Positions 39,342-48,628 of a stretch of DNA of 64,000 nt are shown piece by piece (the first letter of the stretch is position 1; each line of letters opens with the position of its first letter). Below the pieces are notes generated by a model. That model saw only the letters and a list, made by a program, of their open reading frames with translations, had not been told where the DNA came from and did not search any database. The translations under genes and the position numbers were made by a program. Source of the DNA: Trebonia kvetii (lineage in GTDB: Bacteria; Actinomycetota; Actinomycetes; Streptosporangiales; Streptosporangiaceae); NCBI RefSeq assembly GCF_007827045.1, contig NZ_RPFW01000002.1, forward strand, positions 434,001-498,000, in the 5' to 3' direction.

Positions 39342-42300
39342 TTAGGTGACTGGCTGTATCACGTTCCAGGAAAGCGATACCCCGTTGGTGTCACCGGGGA
39401 AATGGTCCCCCGAGTAGGTGAACAGGCGGGCCCCGTTGTAGGTCAGCTGCAGCGACCCGTCAGGCAGCCGGACGGTGCCGAGATGGCCGGGCAGCAGCGG
39501 CGGCTGGTGCAGCTGCTGCCCGGCGGCGAGCAGCGCCGGATGGTAGGCGGCGGCGCAGGAGGAACACGGCGCGATCTGGCGGTACAGCGTCATCCCGGCC
39601 GGATCGGCGAGCACTTCGCTGAAGTTCGCGCTTGTCACCAGCTCGACGGTCGGCGGGGGCGGCGTCGGCGTTGGCGCCGGGGGCGTGGGTGTCTGCGGTG
39701 CCGTGGACACCTGGGCCTGGCCGGCTACGCCGGCCGCCGATGCGGGGGCTCCCACGCTGATGGCGGCATCCCGGACCGCGTGCACGTCAGTGAGCGCACC
39801 GGTGCCGGCGGTGAAGGCGAGTTTGACCGTCTTGGGCAGCGTCACGTGGCGGGCAAGGATCCGCTGCCCGTCGAAGTACACCGCCAGCACGCCGCCGGTC
39901 ACCGTGACCTCGACGTTGTGCGTGCCGGTGCGCAGCGGGCCGATCTCATTGACCGCGCTGGCGAGCTTCAGCACGCCGTTGCTGGCAGCGCCGGTGGCGA
40001 TGCCGGCGAAGTTGGCCGACGGGTAGCCGGCCGAGTGATGGGTGCCGAAGGCGACGGCCACGCCGGACAGCCCGCCGTAGCCGAACTCGCCGCCATTCCC
40101 GCCGTGTGCCGTGTTGGCCGTTGCCGGGCTGAGCAGCGCGAACGTCATGCCGTCGGCCCCGGTGCCGCCGCCTATCTGCTCATTGAACCGTACCCGAAGG
40201 CCATTCGGGGCGACCGGGACCGGGTAGATAACGGAGCCTGCCTGGCGGGTGCCGGCGCTGGTCAGCCAGGTATCTGACCTGGACATGCGTCCGTTGCCGT
40301 TGTAGGACCAGCCGCCGCCAGGCGGCGGCAGTTTCGACGCGCTCGCGGAGATCTTCACGCTAGACACGTCGTGGTCGTCGCTGAGCCCCCCGGTTCCTGC
40401 CGTGAACGCGGCCAGCACCGTCGGCGGCACCGGCGCCAGGGCGCTCACCGCGGGTTTGCCGTCGACGGTCACCGCGATGCGGGAGCCGGTAACCGTCACG
40501 CCGATGACATGCGAGCCCGATCGCAGGTTCGGACCGCTAGACGTCTTCGCCGCGTAGACCAGGCCGGACGCGTTCTGCCCGGTGACGATCCCGACCGACT
40601 GCGACGGGTAGGTGGCCAGCGCGACGGCGACGCCCGGCAGGCCGCCGAACCCGAGCCTGCCGCCGCCGCTGCCGCTGCTGGTGGTCGTCGCCTTGGCGGC
40701 GTCGAGCAGCGCGAACGTCATGCCGTCGGCACCTGAGCCGCCGGACATGCGCGCGGTGAACGTGGCATGCAGGCCGTTGGCAGGCAGCGGCTGATAGTAG
40801 ACGGCGGACCCGGACTTGCCCGCGACCGCCGGCGTGAGCCGCAGGGTGGTGCCGACCATCGCCGCGCTGCCGTTCACCGTCCAGCCGCCGCCAGGCGAGG
40901 CAATCGCGGTGCCGGCCGCCGGGGCCGTTCCCGTCCCGGAAACAGGAATGGTGAGCGTTTGCGCCGGGTTGCGGCCGTCGCTGGCGGTCAGCGTGTACCT
41001 CCCTGTCACCGTGCCCAGGCTTTGCGGGGTGAACGTGACCGGCAGCATGGCGGTGTCCCCAGCGCCGAGCGTGATGCCTGACGGCACTGGAACGGGGGTA
41101 CCGAACGGCACCGGCGGCGCCGTGAAGCCGCTGATCATCATCGGCAGGTTGCCGGTGTTCGTGATGTTCTCTGTGGCAGAGCCCTGCTGCCCGAGCGCCA
41201 CCGGACCGAAGCTGACCGACGCGGGTGCGGCGCTCAGGGTGCCCTGCCCGGTCGTGCCGGTCCCGCCCAGGCTCACGATCGCCACCGTCCCGCCATGGCT
41301 GCCGGTTACGCTCAGCGAACCGGAATCCCCTGTCGCGGCGGTCGGCTTGTAGGTGACGGTAACGGTGACCGAGGCGCCTGGCGCGATCGACGTGCCGTCG
41401 GCGGGCAGACCGCTGGCGCTGAACGGGCCGGCGGGCGCGGCGGCGCTCGTCACGGTTTCCGCTGCCGTGCCGCCGTTGGTGATCACGGTCTGCAGGCTGC
41501 CACTCGATCCGGTGGGCACCGTGCCGAATTGCAGCGACGCCGGCGAGGCGAAGAGCCCGCTCTGCGTTCCGGTGCCGGACACGGAGACGTCGACGGCGGA
41601 GAAGTTCCGCGTGGTCGTGGCGAAGGCGAGCGCCCCGGTGGCGCCGCCAGGCGCGCTGGGCGCGAAAGTCACCGGCACGGTGAGCGTCTTGCCCGCGGTG
41701 AGAGTCTGCGGGAATGTGGCGGCCGCCGGGCAACCGTTCGGCTGATTGATTTCGAACGGGTCCGACGCCGAGGCTGAGCTCGCGCTGACACCGGTCACTG
41801 TCACGGTCGCCGTCGCCGTCACCGTGACGGCCCGGCACGCGGACGTGCCCACTGCTTGCTGCCCGAAGGCGAGCGGGGTTCCCTTGAGCGGCGCCTTGTC
41901 CGGGGCGCCGAAGCCGAACACGTGCCCGTCCTGAGTGCCGACGTACACACGGCCGCTGTCGGTCGCCGGAACGCTGAACTTGGTCGCGGTGCCGATCGGC
42001 GCCGACCAGATCATCGGCAGCTGGCCCTTTACGGTGGGAATCGCGTCGAACGCCTCAAGCGTGCCGGTCGAACCGCCAGTGGCCCGGTTTGTCTCCCACA
42101 CCAGCGCGCTCTTCGGATCCGTGCCATTTGACGTCACCACCGGCGGGCCGGACGCGCCGCCGATCACGGCGGGTGTCTGCCCCGCATCGGTCAGCGCGGC
42201 GGTGGCCGTGCTGAACCGGAACGCGCGCGTGAAGTCGCTAACGCCGTGGTAGTAGATGTAGTCCGCGCCGCCGGACCCGGCGAACGCCGCCGGGTGGCCC

Positions 42301-43442
42301 TGCTGGCCCTTGTACGCTGTCGGGGTCACGTATACCGGTTTGTCGGTCTTACTCCCCCGGCCGCCAAGGCTGTCGCGGTTAAGCAGGAAGATCCGGCCGT
42401 CCTTGCCCGCCTGCATAAGCAGGTGCGGGTGAGCGGACGTGCCGAACGGCAGGGCGATGGGCCCGCCGGAGCCGAAGTCCTCGTCGTGCGCGTCGAGCGA
42501 CGGGGCACTGTTCGGGCTGAAGAAGTCCTGCGCGGCCAGTGACCCGCCGGGCTGCACCCCGAGGCGTACCACCGAGTCGCCGAGTTCGCCAGGCGGCGTC
42601 GTGCCTGGGCCGGCGGCCGGCGAGACGCCGTTGCCGGTCGCCGCAAAGATCCGCCCGGCCCCGTCCGACATCAGGCCGCCGCCGGCCAGCCAGATGCCTG
42701 ACTCGCTGTCGGTGATGCCCGACTCGTCGGTCCACATGGTCAGCGCCCGGGTCGCGGTGTTCACCCCGGCGACGTAGCCGACGTAGGGCTGGTAGTCACA
42801 GTACGAGCCGAACCCCATGTAGACGGTGCCGTCCAGCAGCAGCAGGCTGGCGCGCTGGCGTTCGGTAAGCGGGTCGAAGGGCCGGGTCGGCTCGTTCACC
42901 GGCGCCCCCTGCACCGGCACCGTCCAGTCGACTGTGCCCGATGCGGCGTTGATGGCGAACAGGTCGACGTTCGGCGCGTAGGCGTTGGCGGCATTCTTCA
43001 CGACCGCCGCGACGTACACCGTGCCGGACGCCGGATCGTAGACGGGGGTCGAGGTGACGCCGATGTTCGGTGTCACATCCCCGCAGGCAACCACGTTCGA
43101 CGGCCAGGGCGAGCCGAGCGACAGCGACCAGTTGACCGCGCCGGTCTCGGCGTTCAGGCTGTACACCCGGTCGTTCTCCGTCGCTGCGATCACTGAGCCG
43201 CCGGCCACCAGCGGCTGCGCGTAGACCTGGCCGTTTACGGCGGTCGAGAACAGCCGGCCGAACGTGCCGCCGCCGACCACGGCCGGGGACAGATCCGGCT
43301 CACTGGCGTCCCAGCCGTCACGCTGCGGATCAGCCGAGATCGTCGGCTCGTCCCCCCGCGCGATCTGGGCAACGCCCGTGGCGCCCGCCATCATCCCGGC
43401 GACCAGCGCGACCGCGGCAAGAATGCGTCTCGCTGCACCCAT
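39342..43442 (-). CDS. giant secreted PQQ-like propeller / ASH / lectin-like protein
   Basis: The 1366-residue protein has a signal peptide (about 1-28) and then, in order, a PQQ-type beta-propeller (about 40-515, repeats like VYSLNAETGAVNWSL and LFAINAASGTVDWTV), three ASH/choice-of-anchor-D Ig-like domains (about 516-625, 628-728, 735-838), two legume-lectin-like jelly rolls (about 848-1033 and 1042-1232, each with GADGMTFALL), a Pro/Thr linker (1250-1266), and a C-terminal repeat seen in secreted lipoproteins (about 1268-1366, DPAGMTLYRQ, NGARLFTYSGD). It probably acts at the cell surface in glycan or substrate binding. It has no obvious anchor and no operon partner. Confidence 0.8.
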   Translation of the reverse strand: MGAARRILAAVALVAGMMAGATGVAQIARGDEPTISADPQRDGWDASEPDLSPAVVGGGTFGRLFSTAVNGQVYAQPLVAGGSVIAATENDRVYSLNAETGAVNWSLSLGSPWPSNVVACGDVTPNIGVTSTPVYDPASGTVYVAAVVKNAANAYAPNVDLFAINAASGTVDWTVPVQGAPVNEPTRPFDPLTERQRASLLLLDGTVYMGFGSYCDYQPYVGYVAGVNTATRALTMWTDESGITDSESGIWLAGGGLMSDGAGRIFAATGNGVSPAAGPGTTPPGELGDSVVRLGVQPGGSLAAQDFFSPNSAPSLDAHDEDFGSGGPIALPFGTSAHPHLLMQAGKDGRIFLLNRDSLGGRGSKTDKPVYVTPTAYKGQQGHPAAFAGSGGADYIYYHGVSDFTRAFRFSTATAALTDAGQTPAVIGGASGPPVVTSNGTDPKSALVWETNRATGGSTGTLEAFDAIPTVKGQLPMIWSAPIGTATKFSVPATDSGRVYVGTQDGHVFGFGAPDKAPLKGTPLAFGQQAVGTSACRAVTVTATATVTVTGVSASSASASDPFEINQPNGCPAAATFPQTLTAGKTLTVPVTFAPSAPGGATGALAFATTTRNFSAVDVSVSGTGTQSGLFASPASLQFGTVPTGSSGSLQTVITNGGTAAETVTSAAAPAGPFSASGLPADGTSIAPGASVTVTVTYKPTAATGDSGSLSVTGSHGGTVAIVSLGGTGTTGQGTLSAAPASVSFGPVALGQQGSATENITNTGNLPMMISGFTAPPVPFGTPVPVPSGITLGAGDTAMLPVTFTPQSLGTVTGRYTLTASDGRNPAQTLTIPVSGTGTAPAAGTAIASPGGGWTVNGSAAMVGTTLRLTPAVAGKSGSAVYYQPLPANGLHATFTARMSGGSGADGMTFALLDAAKATTTSSGSGGGRLGFGGLPGVAVALATYPSQSVGIVTGQNASGLVYAAKTSSGPNLRSGSHVIGVTVTGSRIAVTVDGKPAVSALAPVPPTVLAAFTAGTGGLSDDHDVSSVKISASASKLPPPGGGWSYNGNGRMSRSDTWLTSAGTRQAGSVIYPVPVAPNGLRVRFNEQIGGGTGADGMTFALLSPATANTAHGGNGGEFGYGGLSGVAVAFGTHHSAGYPSANFAGIATGAASNGVLKLASAVNEIGPLRTGTHNVEVTVTGGVLAVYFDGQRILARHVTLPKTVKLAFTAGTGALTDVHAVRDAAISVGAPASAAGVAGQAQVSTAPQTPTPPAPTPTPPPPTVELVTSANFSEVLADPAGMTLYRQIAPCSSCAAAYHPALLAAGQQLHQPPLLPGHLGTVRLPDGSLQLTYNGARLFTYSGDHFPGDTNGVSLSWNVIQPVT

Positions 43443-43691
43443 GGCTCCCCCTAGCCACTTTGGTCTGAGCAGACCCCACGATAAACACGACCGGACGCAG
43501 CGGCTAGGGGACGAAACGGCCTGGGCTTGGCGTGGCCGGCATCCGAGGCGGTCACGCCGATAGTTAGAGGCTGAGATGACAGGAACACCCGCGGACCCGA
43601 GCCGGCCGGAAAAGGTATTCGGGGATGGCCGGGGATGTGCACGCTTAGCAGCGCGACCTCGCGTGCCTGCCGGTGCGAGCGGTGCTGATGC

Positions 43692-46100
43692 TTACTCGCG
43701 GCCGCGCTCGTCCAGCGCGCGCAGCGCCTCGGTGAACGGCCGCTCCAGCCAGGCGAGATGCTCGGCCTCGCCGTGATGGTGGGTCGTGAACTGGTCGGAC
43801 CTGCGGACGGCGGTGTGCCGGACGTACTCCCTGGCGCCCTCGACCAGGGTTCGGATGTAGCGGAGGCCCTCGGGGTCGGTCATCGCCCAGTCTCCGCCGC
43901 AGGCGATGTAGACCGGCGAGGTGTGCGCGAACACCCGGCGCCCCCATTCATCGAGGTGGAAATCGGTGCCGGTCGCCCGGCAGGCGATCCACGAGCTGCC
44001 GTCGATCCCCAGTTCCTCGGTGATCTCGGCCTGCCGCCCGCCGTTGGCTTCCACCCGTGCGACGACCTCGCCGTTGCGTACGACTTCGAGCTTGCGGAGC
44101 GGGAAGATGCTGCGCACCGCGGCCTGGACGGTGACCGTTCCCGGCCCGGACAGCGTGACGGTGTCGCCCGGCTCGCGCCCGTCGACCGACAGCGTCACAA
44201 GCGGCCCGCCGGACAGGAACGTGCGGCCCGACCGGACCGCACGGCACCAGGCCTCGTAGCTGAACTCCTCATCCAGCCGGGCGTACGTGCGGTACAGGCC
44301 GACCGGCACGGCGCTTGACATCTTGTCGGTGCCGCCGACCAGCGGCAGCCGGTAGCCGCTGTTCAGGTACCGGTAGTACTCGAGCAGCGAGTCGTTGGAC
44401 TCGGCGAGCATTTCGACCGCGTCGGCCCGGCCGGTCGCGACGAGCACGGCCGGTTCGCCGTTCGGCCGCGGGAAGTGCGCGGCGACGACGGTGCCGCCCT
44501 GCGCGCGCGTCCGGTCGGCCCAGTCGCTGAGCGTCGCGTCGAGCGCGCCGCCGAGCTCGGCTTCGTCGGGACCGTCGCTGCACCACGGCATGACCGGTTC
44601 CTTCAGGCCCCACAAGACCATGTGGCCGAGCATGTGCTGCCGGTTTTCCTGGCCGACGTAGGTGATGTAGCCGCCGTTGTCGACGACGCCGGGCCGGCCC
44701 GCGAAATCCTCGGTGTTGGTGAACAGCGCGCCCCACTGCGTCTGCAGCAGGTTGACCACGCGCAGATCCTCGCCGCGCTGCTCGAGCTGGGCGCCGGGGG
44801 TGGACAGGAAGTGCACGTGCGAGTCGCCGGACCACCAGCCTTCCGCGGCCAGGTCAGCGACGCGGCTGATCCGCAGCGTCAGTTCCCGCTGGCCCGGTTC
44901 GATCCGCACCGTCTGCCTGAGCGGCTCGTACTCGAACCCGCGCGCGACGTCCACCACGACGTCGCCGCGAGGCAGCCATCCCTGGCAGGTGCCGTCGATG
45001 TACGCGTAGCTGCGCTGGCCGAGGCGGACGTCACCGCCGACGTCGTAATGCCAGCTGCCCAGGTTCTGCGTGACGTGGTTGTGGTAGCCGTGCGGCTGGT
45101 AGGGAATCCCCGCCGCCGAGCGGAAGTGGACCCGGCATGGCACCGGCCGCCCGGTCGCGTCGTCGACGACGCTGACGTGCACCCAATTGCGGCCGCCCTC
45201 GGCCAGCTCAAGGGTGACCTGGCCGGCGTCCGCCCGCCCGTCGCGTTCCACGTCGCCCCAGCGCGCCCGGCCGAGCTCCTCGCCGCCCCGCAGGACCGCG
45301 ACGGTGGCCGACGGCAGCGCGGCGATCGAGGTGTAGGCCGCGGTGCCCTCCGTCGCTCCCCAGCCGGCCCGGTCGTCGTCGCCGGGCAGCGGCTGCGGAT
45401 AGGTCGCCACACCCCGGTCCACGTCGATGTCGAGGACGCCGCCCTTCCCGTCACTGGGCACCAGCCGCACCGGGCGGGCCGGCGTGCGGACAAACGGGTG
45501 CTCGTCGGCGTCGCTGGTCGTGATGCCCGCGACGATGAACCGCGGGCCGTGCGGTATGAACTCGATCCGTTCGACCGCCTGCTGCGGACGAGGGTTCTCC
45601 CAGCACCACAGGAAGTAGGCGGCGGGCCAGCCGATGCCGTGCTCCGCGAGGCGCACCCCGGCCTGGCCCCACCTGCCCTCGAACCGGGGCAGTTTGAAGT
45701 CCATGGTGTCGCTGACGGCGAGGAACGGGAGCTGGCCCCACTCCGGCGGCACCACCTGGATCTCGAACCGTTCCCTGACCGGCGCGCTGACGGCCTCGCC
45801 GCCAGCCAGGTGGAACACGTAGTCAGCGACGGGCTGCCCGACGGCGTGGCCGGCCGGCGCGCCCGGTTCGAGCAGCCGGTGCGCGATGATCACCCGCGGC
45901 GCGAGCCGGCCGACCGCGACCGATGCCGGCGCGCCCGGCAGCAGGAAGCAGCGCTCCGCGGATGGCGGCTCGGGCCCGATCAGGAACGGCAGGCCGCGCA
46001 GGGTCGCCCGTCCGAGCGGGACATCGCCCGGCTCACCGCCGAGAACGTCCACTCCGGCATTGCACGCGGCGGACAGGTCTACCGGCTCATAGCTCGCCAT
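43692..46100 (-). CDS. CehA/McbA-family metallohydrolase
   Basis: The 802-residue protein ends with a PHP-like metal-binding region of the CehA/McbA family: WWSGDSHVHFLS near residue 430, then HMLGHMVLWG and GGTDKMSS, supplying His and Asp ligands. The N-terminal half is a set of beta domains found in large family members. CehA itself hydrolyses carbaryl, but most members have unknown substrates. ATG 46100 (MASYEPVDLS) is chosen over the extension to 46142. No signal peptide is visible. It is separated from the next gene by about 250 bases with no features. Confidence 0.75.
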   Translation of the reverse strand: MASYEPVDLSAACNAGVDVLGGEPGDVPLGRATLRGLPFLIGPEPPSAERCFLLPGAPASVAVGRLAPRVIIAHRLLEPGAPAGHAVGQPVADYVFHLAGGEAVSAPVRERFEIQVVPPEWGQLPFLAVSDTMDFKLPRFEGRWGQAGVRLAEHGIGWPAAYFLWCWENPRPQQAVERIEFIPHGPRFIVAGITTSDADEHPFVRTPARPVRLVPSDGKGGVLDIDVDRGVATYPQPLPGDDDRAGWGATEGTAAYTSIAALPSATVAVLRGGEELGRARWGDVERDGRADAGQVTLELAEGGRNWVHVSVVDDATGRPVPCRVHFRSAAGIPYQPHGYHNHVTQNLGSWHYDVGGDVRLGQRSYAYIDGTCQGWLPRGDVVVDVARGFEYEPLRQTVRIEPGQRELTLRISRVADLAAEGWWSGDSHVHFLSTPGAQLEQRGEDLRVVNLLQTQWGALFTNTEDFAGRPGVVDNGGYITYVGQENRQHMLGHMVLWGLKEPVMPWCSDGPDEAELGGALDATLSDWADRTRAQGGTVVAAHFPRPNGEPAVLVATGRADAVEMLAESNDSLLEYYRYLNSGYRLPLVGGTDKMSSAVPVGLYRTYARLDEEFSYEAWCRAVRSGRTFLSGGPLVTLSVDGREPGDTVTLSGPGTVTVQAAVRSIFPLRKLEVVRNGEVVARVEANGGRQAEITEELGIDGSSWIACRATGTDFHLDEWGRRVFAHTSPVYIACGGDWAMTDPEGLRYIRTLVEGAREYVRHTAVRRSDQFTTHHHGEAEHLAWLERPFTEALRALDERGRE

Positions 46101-46186
46101 GCGTCCGATCGTAGGCCGCGCGGCCACCGGAACCCCAGCCAATTTCGCCTGCCGGTGTCCGGCTTCCAGACCTCGGTCGGCTCTCC

Positions 46187-46755
46187 CTAGCTAAGCGGCC
46201 TGCTGAACTCGGTCCAGGGGCGCGCCGATTGGCTGGCGACGGCGACGAGCCGGTCCAGGCGCGGCAGCGCGACGCTGGTGAGGAACTCCTGGCGCTGCGG
46301 CCCGGTGAGGCTGACCACCTCGCGCCAGACCGAACGGCCGGCGATGAAGCCGGAGGCGCCGCCGTCGTCCGTCGCCATCTGGATGATGTCGGTGAACTGG
46401 TCGAAGGGCACGCCGGCGGACAGCACCGCCCACGGCCGGCGCAGGATCTCCGCGAGCCGCCGGCAGCCCTGCGGGGAACCGGGGTACTCCAGCTTGAGCA
46501 GGTCGATGTCCAGGTCGTTGAGTGCCCGGGCGGCCTCGATGATCGCGTCCTCGCGGGCGCGGGCGCTCAGTTCTTCGCCCGGCAGCTGGTAGATGAGGTT
46601 CTCGATGACCACGGGCACGCCCGCGGCGCGGCAGTCGCGGATGATCTCCTCGACGACGGCGAGGGCTTCGGCGACCAGGTCCGGCTCGCCCGCGCGCGGG
46701 GCCGGGCGGTCGGCCCGCAGCTGCAGGAAGAACTTGTAGGCGTCGTCGCGGACAA
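46187..46755 (-). pseudogene. LacD-like class I aldolase, C-terminal part only
   Basis: The frame from about 46755 to 46187 gives about 190 residues matching tagatose-bisphosphate-type aldolases: AYKFFLQLRADRP, PVVIENLIYQLPG, LLKLEYPG (Schiff-base Lys region) and AVLSAGVPFDQF, ending FIAGRSVWREVV. The first 120 or so residues are absent. At 46755 it meets a sugar permease of opposite strand that is also cut at its 5' end, so a deletion removed both starts and whatever lay between. Confidence 0.75.
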
Positions 46756-46759
46756 GGCG

Positions 46760-47575
46760 ATGGCGGCGATGGGCACGCAGGGCTGGGGTGCGGCCATCGT
46801 CGGCGGCCTGGTCGCCATCGGCTGCGGTCTCGGCTGGGGCCTGCTCAACGGGTTCTTCGTCGCCAGGGCGAAGGTGCCCCCGCTCATCGTCACCCTCGGC
46901 ACGCTCGGCATGGCCCTCGGGCTTGCCCAGGTGATCACCGGCGGCGTGGACCTGCGCGACATCCCAACCGTGATGGTCAACGACATCGGGTTCGGCAACA
47001 TCTTCTGGCAGGTTCCCTGGCTCGCGGTCATCGCCGCCATCGTCGTGGTGATCGGCATCGTGGTGCTGCACCGGACCCGCTTCGGGCTGCACACCTACGC
47101 GATCGGGTCCAACCCCGAGGCGGGCCGCCGTTCCGGGCTGAACGTCCCCGGGCAGCTGATCGCGATCTACGGCCTGTCCGGCCTGCTCGCCGGCTTCGCC
47201 GGCTGGCTCAACCTGGCGTTCTACCAGTCGACAACCATCGCCGGCCAAAGCGCGACCAACCTCAGCGTGATCGCCGGCGTCGTCATCGGCGGCACCAGCC
47301 TGTTCGGCGGCTACGGCTCGATCTTCGGCAGCATCATCGGCCTGTTCATCCCGGCCACGCTGCAGGACGGATTCGTGATCATCGGCATCCAGCCGTTCTG
47401 GCAGGAGGTCGTGGTGGGGGCCGTGCTCATCGCCGCGGTCTACGTCGACCAGCAGCGGCGCGCCGCCGCCCTGCGCGGCGGCAGCCGGCCGAGGCTCGAC
47501 AACCTGCTGGCGCACCTGACCAGCAGGCAGGCGACGATCGCCCGGGAGTTATCCCGCCCGCCCCCGGCCTTATGA
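46760..47575 (+). pseudogene. sugar ABC transporter permease (RbsC type), 5' end deleted
   Basis: The 271-residue frame from ATG 46760 matches RbsC-type permeases: GLLNGFFVARAKVPPLIVTL, EAGRRSGLNVPGQLIAIYGL, and VIGGTSLFGGYGSIFGSIIG. Around 70-80 N-terminal residues with the first helices are missing, and no ATPase or binding-protein gene lies upstream. The frame is otherwise intact and is followed by polyol-metabolism genes, so it was probably part of their uptake system. A partial permease alone should not transport. Confidence 0.75.
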
Positions 47576-47602
47576 CCAGCCAGTTCAGCCGCTAGGAGCA
47601 GC

Positions 47603-48628
47603 ATGAAAGCCGTTGTCTACGACTCGCCGCGCAGCTTCACCGTCACCGAGATCCCCACGCCAGATCCGGGGCCTGGTGAGGTGCGCGTGCGAGTGCGGCA
47701 GACCGGGATCTGCGCGACCGACCTGCACATCCACAACGGCAAGTTCTTCGCCGAGTTCCCGCTCACCCCAGGTCACGAACTTGTCGGCCCGGTGGATGCA
47801 CTCGGCGACGGCACGGAAGGGTTCCGCGTCGGCGAATACGTCGCGGTCAACCCCAACATGAACTGCGGGCACTGTGCGTACTGCCGCGTCGGAAACCCGC
47901 TGATGTGCGCCAACCTCAAGGGGATGGGCACCAACTGGCCTGGTGCGTTCGCCGAGTACGTCGTGGTGCCCGCCAGCCTGGTCTACTCGGTGGACGGCAT
48001 CGATCCCGACACCTCCGTGTTCGCCGAGCCCACCGCCTGCGCCATGCACGGCGTGCGGACACTGAGCCCGCCGCCCGGGAGTTCCGCCCTGGTGTTCGGG
48101 GCCGGCCCCACCGGCCTGCTGCTCGCGCAGCTCATCGCGCACGGCGGCGCCGCCAGCGTGACGGTCGCGGCGTCATCGGCGTTCAAGCTGCGCCGGGCGG
48201 CGGACCTCGGGATCGACGCCACCTACCTGATGGACCGCGCGGACCTGGCCGGCGACGTCGCGAAGCTGAAGGCGGCGGGCGGCGGATTCGATCTCGTCGT
48301 CGACGCCACCGGCTCTGCCGCCGTGTCTGAGCAGTGCGTGCCGCTGACCCGCAACGGCGGGACCGTCATGTTCTACGGCGTCACCGAACCGGAAGACCTG
48401 GTGCGGGTCAGCCCCTACGACGTGTACCGCCGCGAGATCACGGTCAAGGGGTCCTTCGCCGCGATCGACACGTTCCCGCTCGCGATCGCCGCCCTGCGCA
48501 CTGGGCGGGCACGCACCGACGGCCTCATCACCCACCGCTTCAAGCTCGACGACATCGCCGCCGCGCTTGAGGCGCTGCGCGGCGACCGGACGGTGCACAA
48601 GATAATTCTCGAGTGCTGGCAAGAGTGA
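47603..48628 (+). CDS. zinc-dependent polyol/alcohol dehydrogenase
   Basis: The 341-residue medium-chain dehydrogenase has the catalytic zinc site (GICATDLH, PGHELVG), the structural zinc Cys set (CGHCAYCRVGNPLMC) and a Rossmann motif (VFGAGPTGLLLA). Members of this branch oxidise sorbitol, arabitol or similar polyols with NAD(P)+. AGGAG precedes ATG 47603. It begins a run of four genes with overlapping ends. Confidence 0.88.
   Translation: MKAVVYDSPRSFTVTEIPTPDPGPGEVRVRVRQTGICATDLHIHNGKFFAEFPLTPGHELVGPVDALGDGTEGFRVGEYVAVNPNMNCGHCAYCRVGNPLMCANLKGMGTNWPGAFAEYVVVPASLVYSVDGIDPDTSVFAEPTACAMHGVRTLSPPPGSSALVFGAGPTGLLLAQLIAHGGAASVTVAASSAFKLRRAADLGIDATYLMDRADLAGDVAKLKAAGGGFDLVVDATGSAAVSEQCVPLTRNGGTVMFYGVTEPEDLVRVSPYDVYRREITVKGSFAAIDTFPLAIAALRTGRARTDGLITHRFKLDDIAAALEALRGDRTVHKIILECWQE

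Noticed and set aside
44475..46190. 571-residue open frame on the plus strand
   Set aside because: Antisense to the CehA/McbA-type gene, which has the metal-binding motifs.
46187..47515. 442-residue minus-strand gene across the aldolase/permease junction
   Set aside because: Only the part up to about 46755 matches an aldolase; the rest is antisense to the permease.
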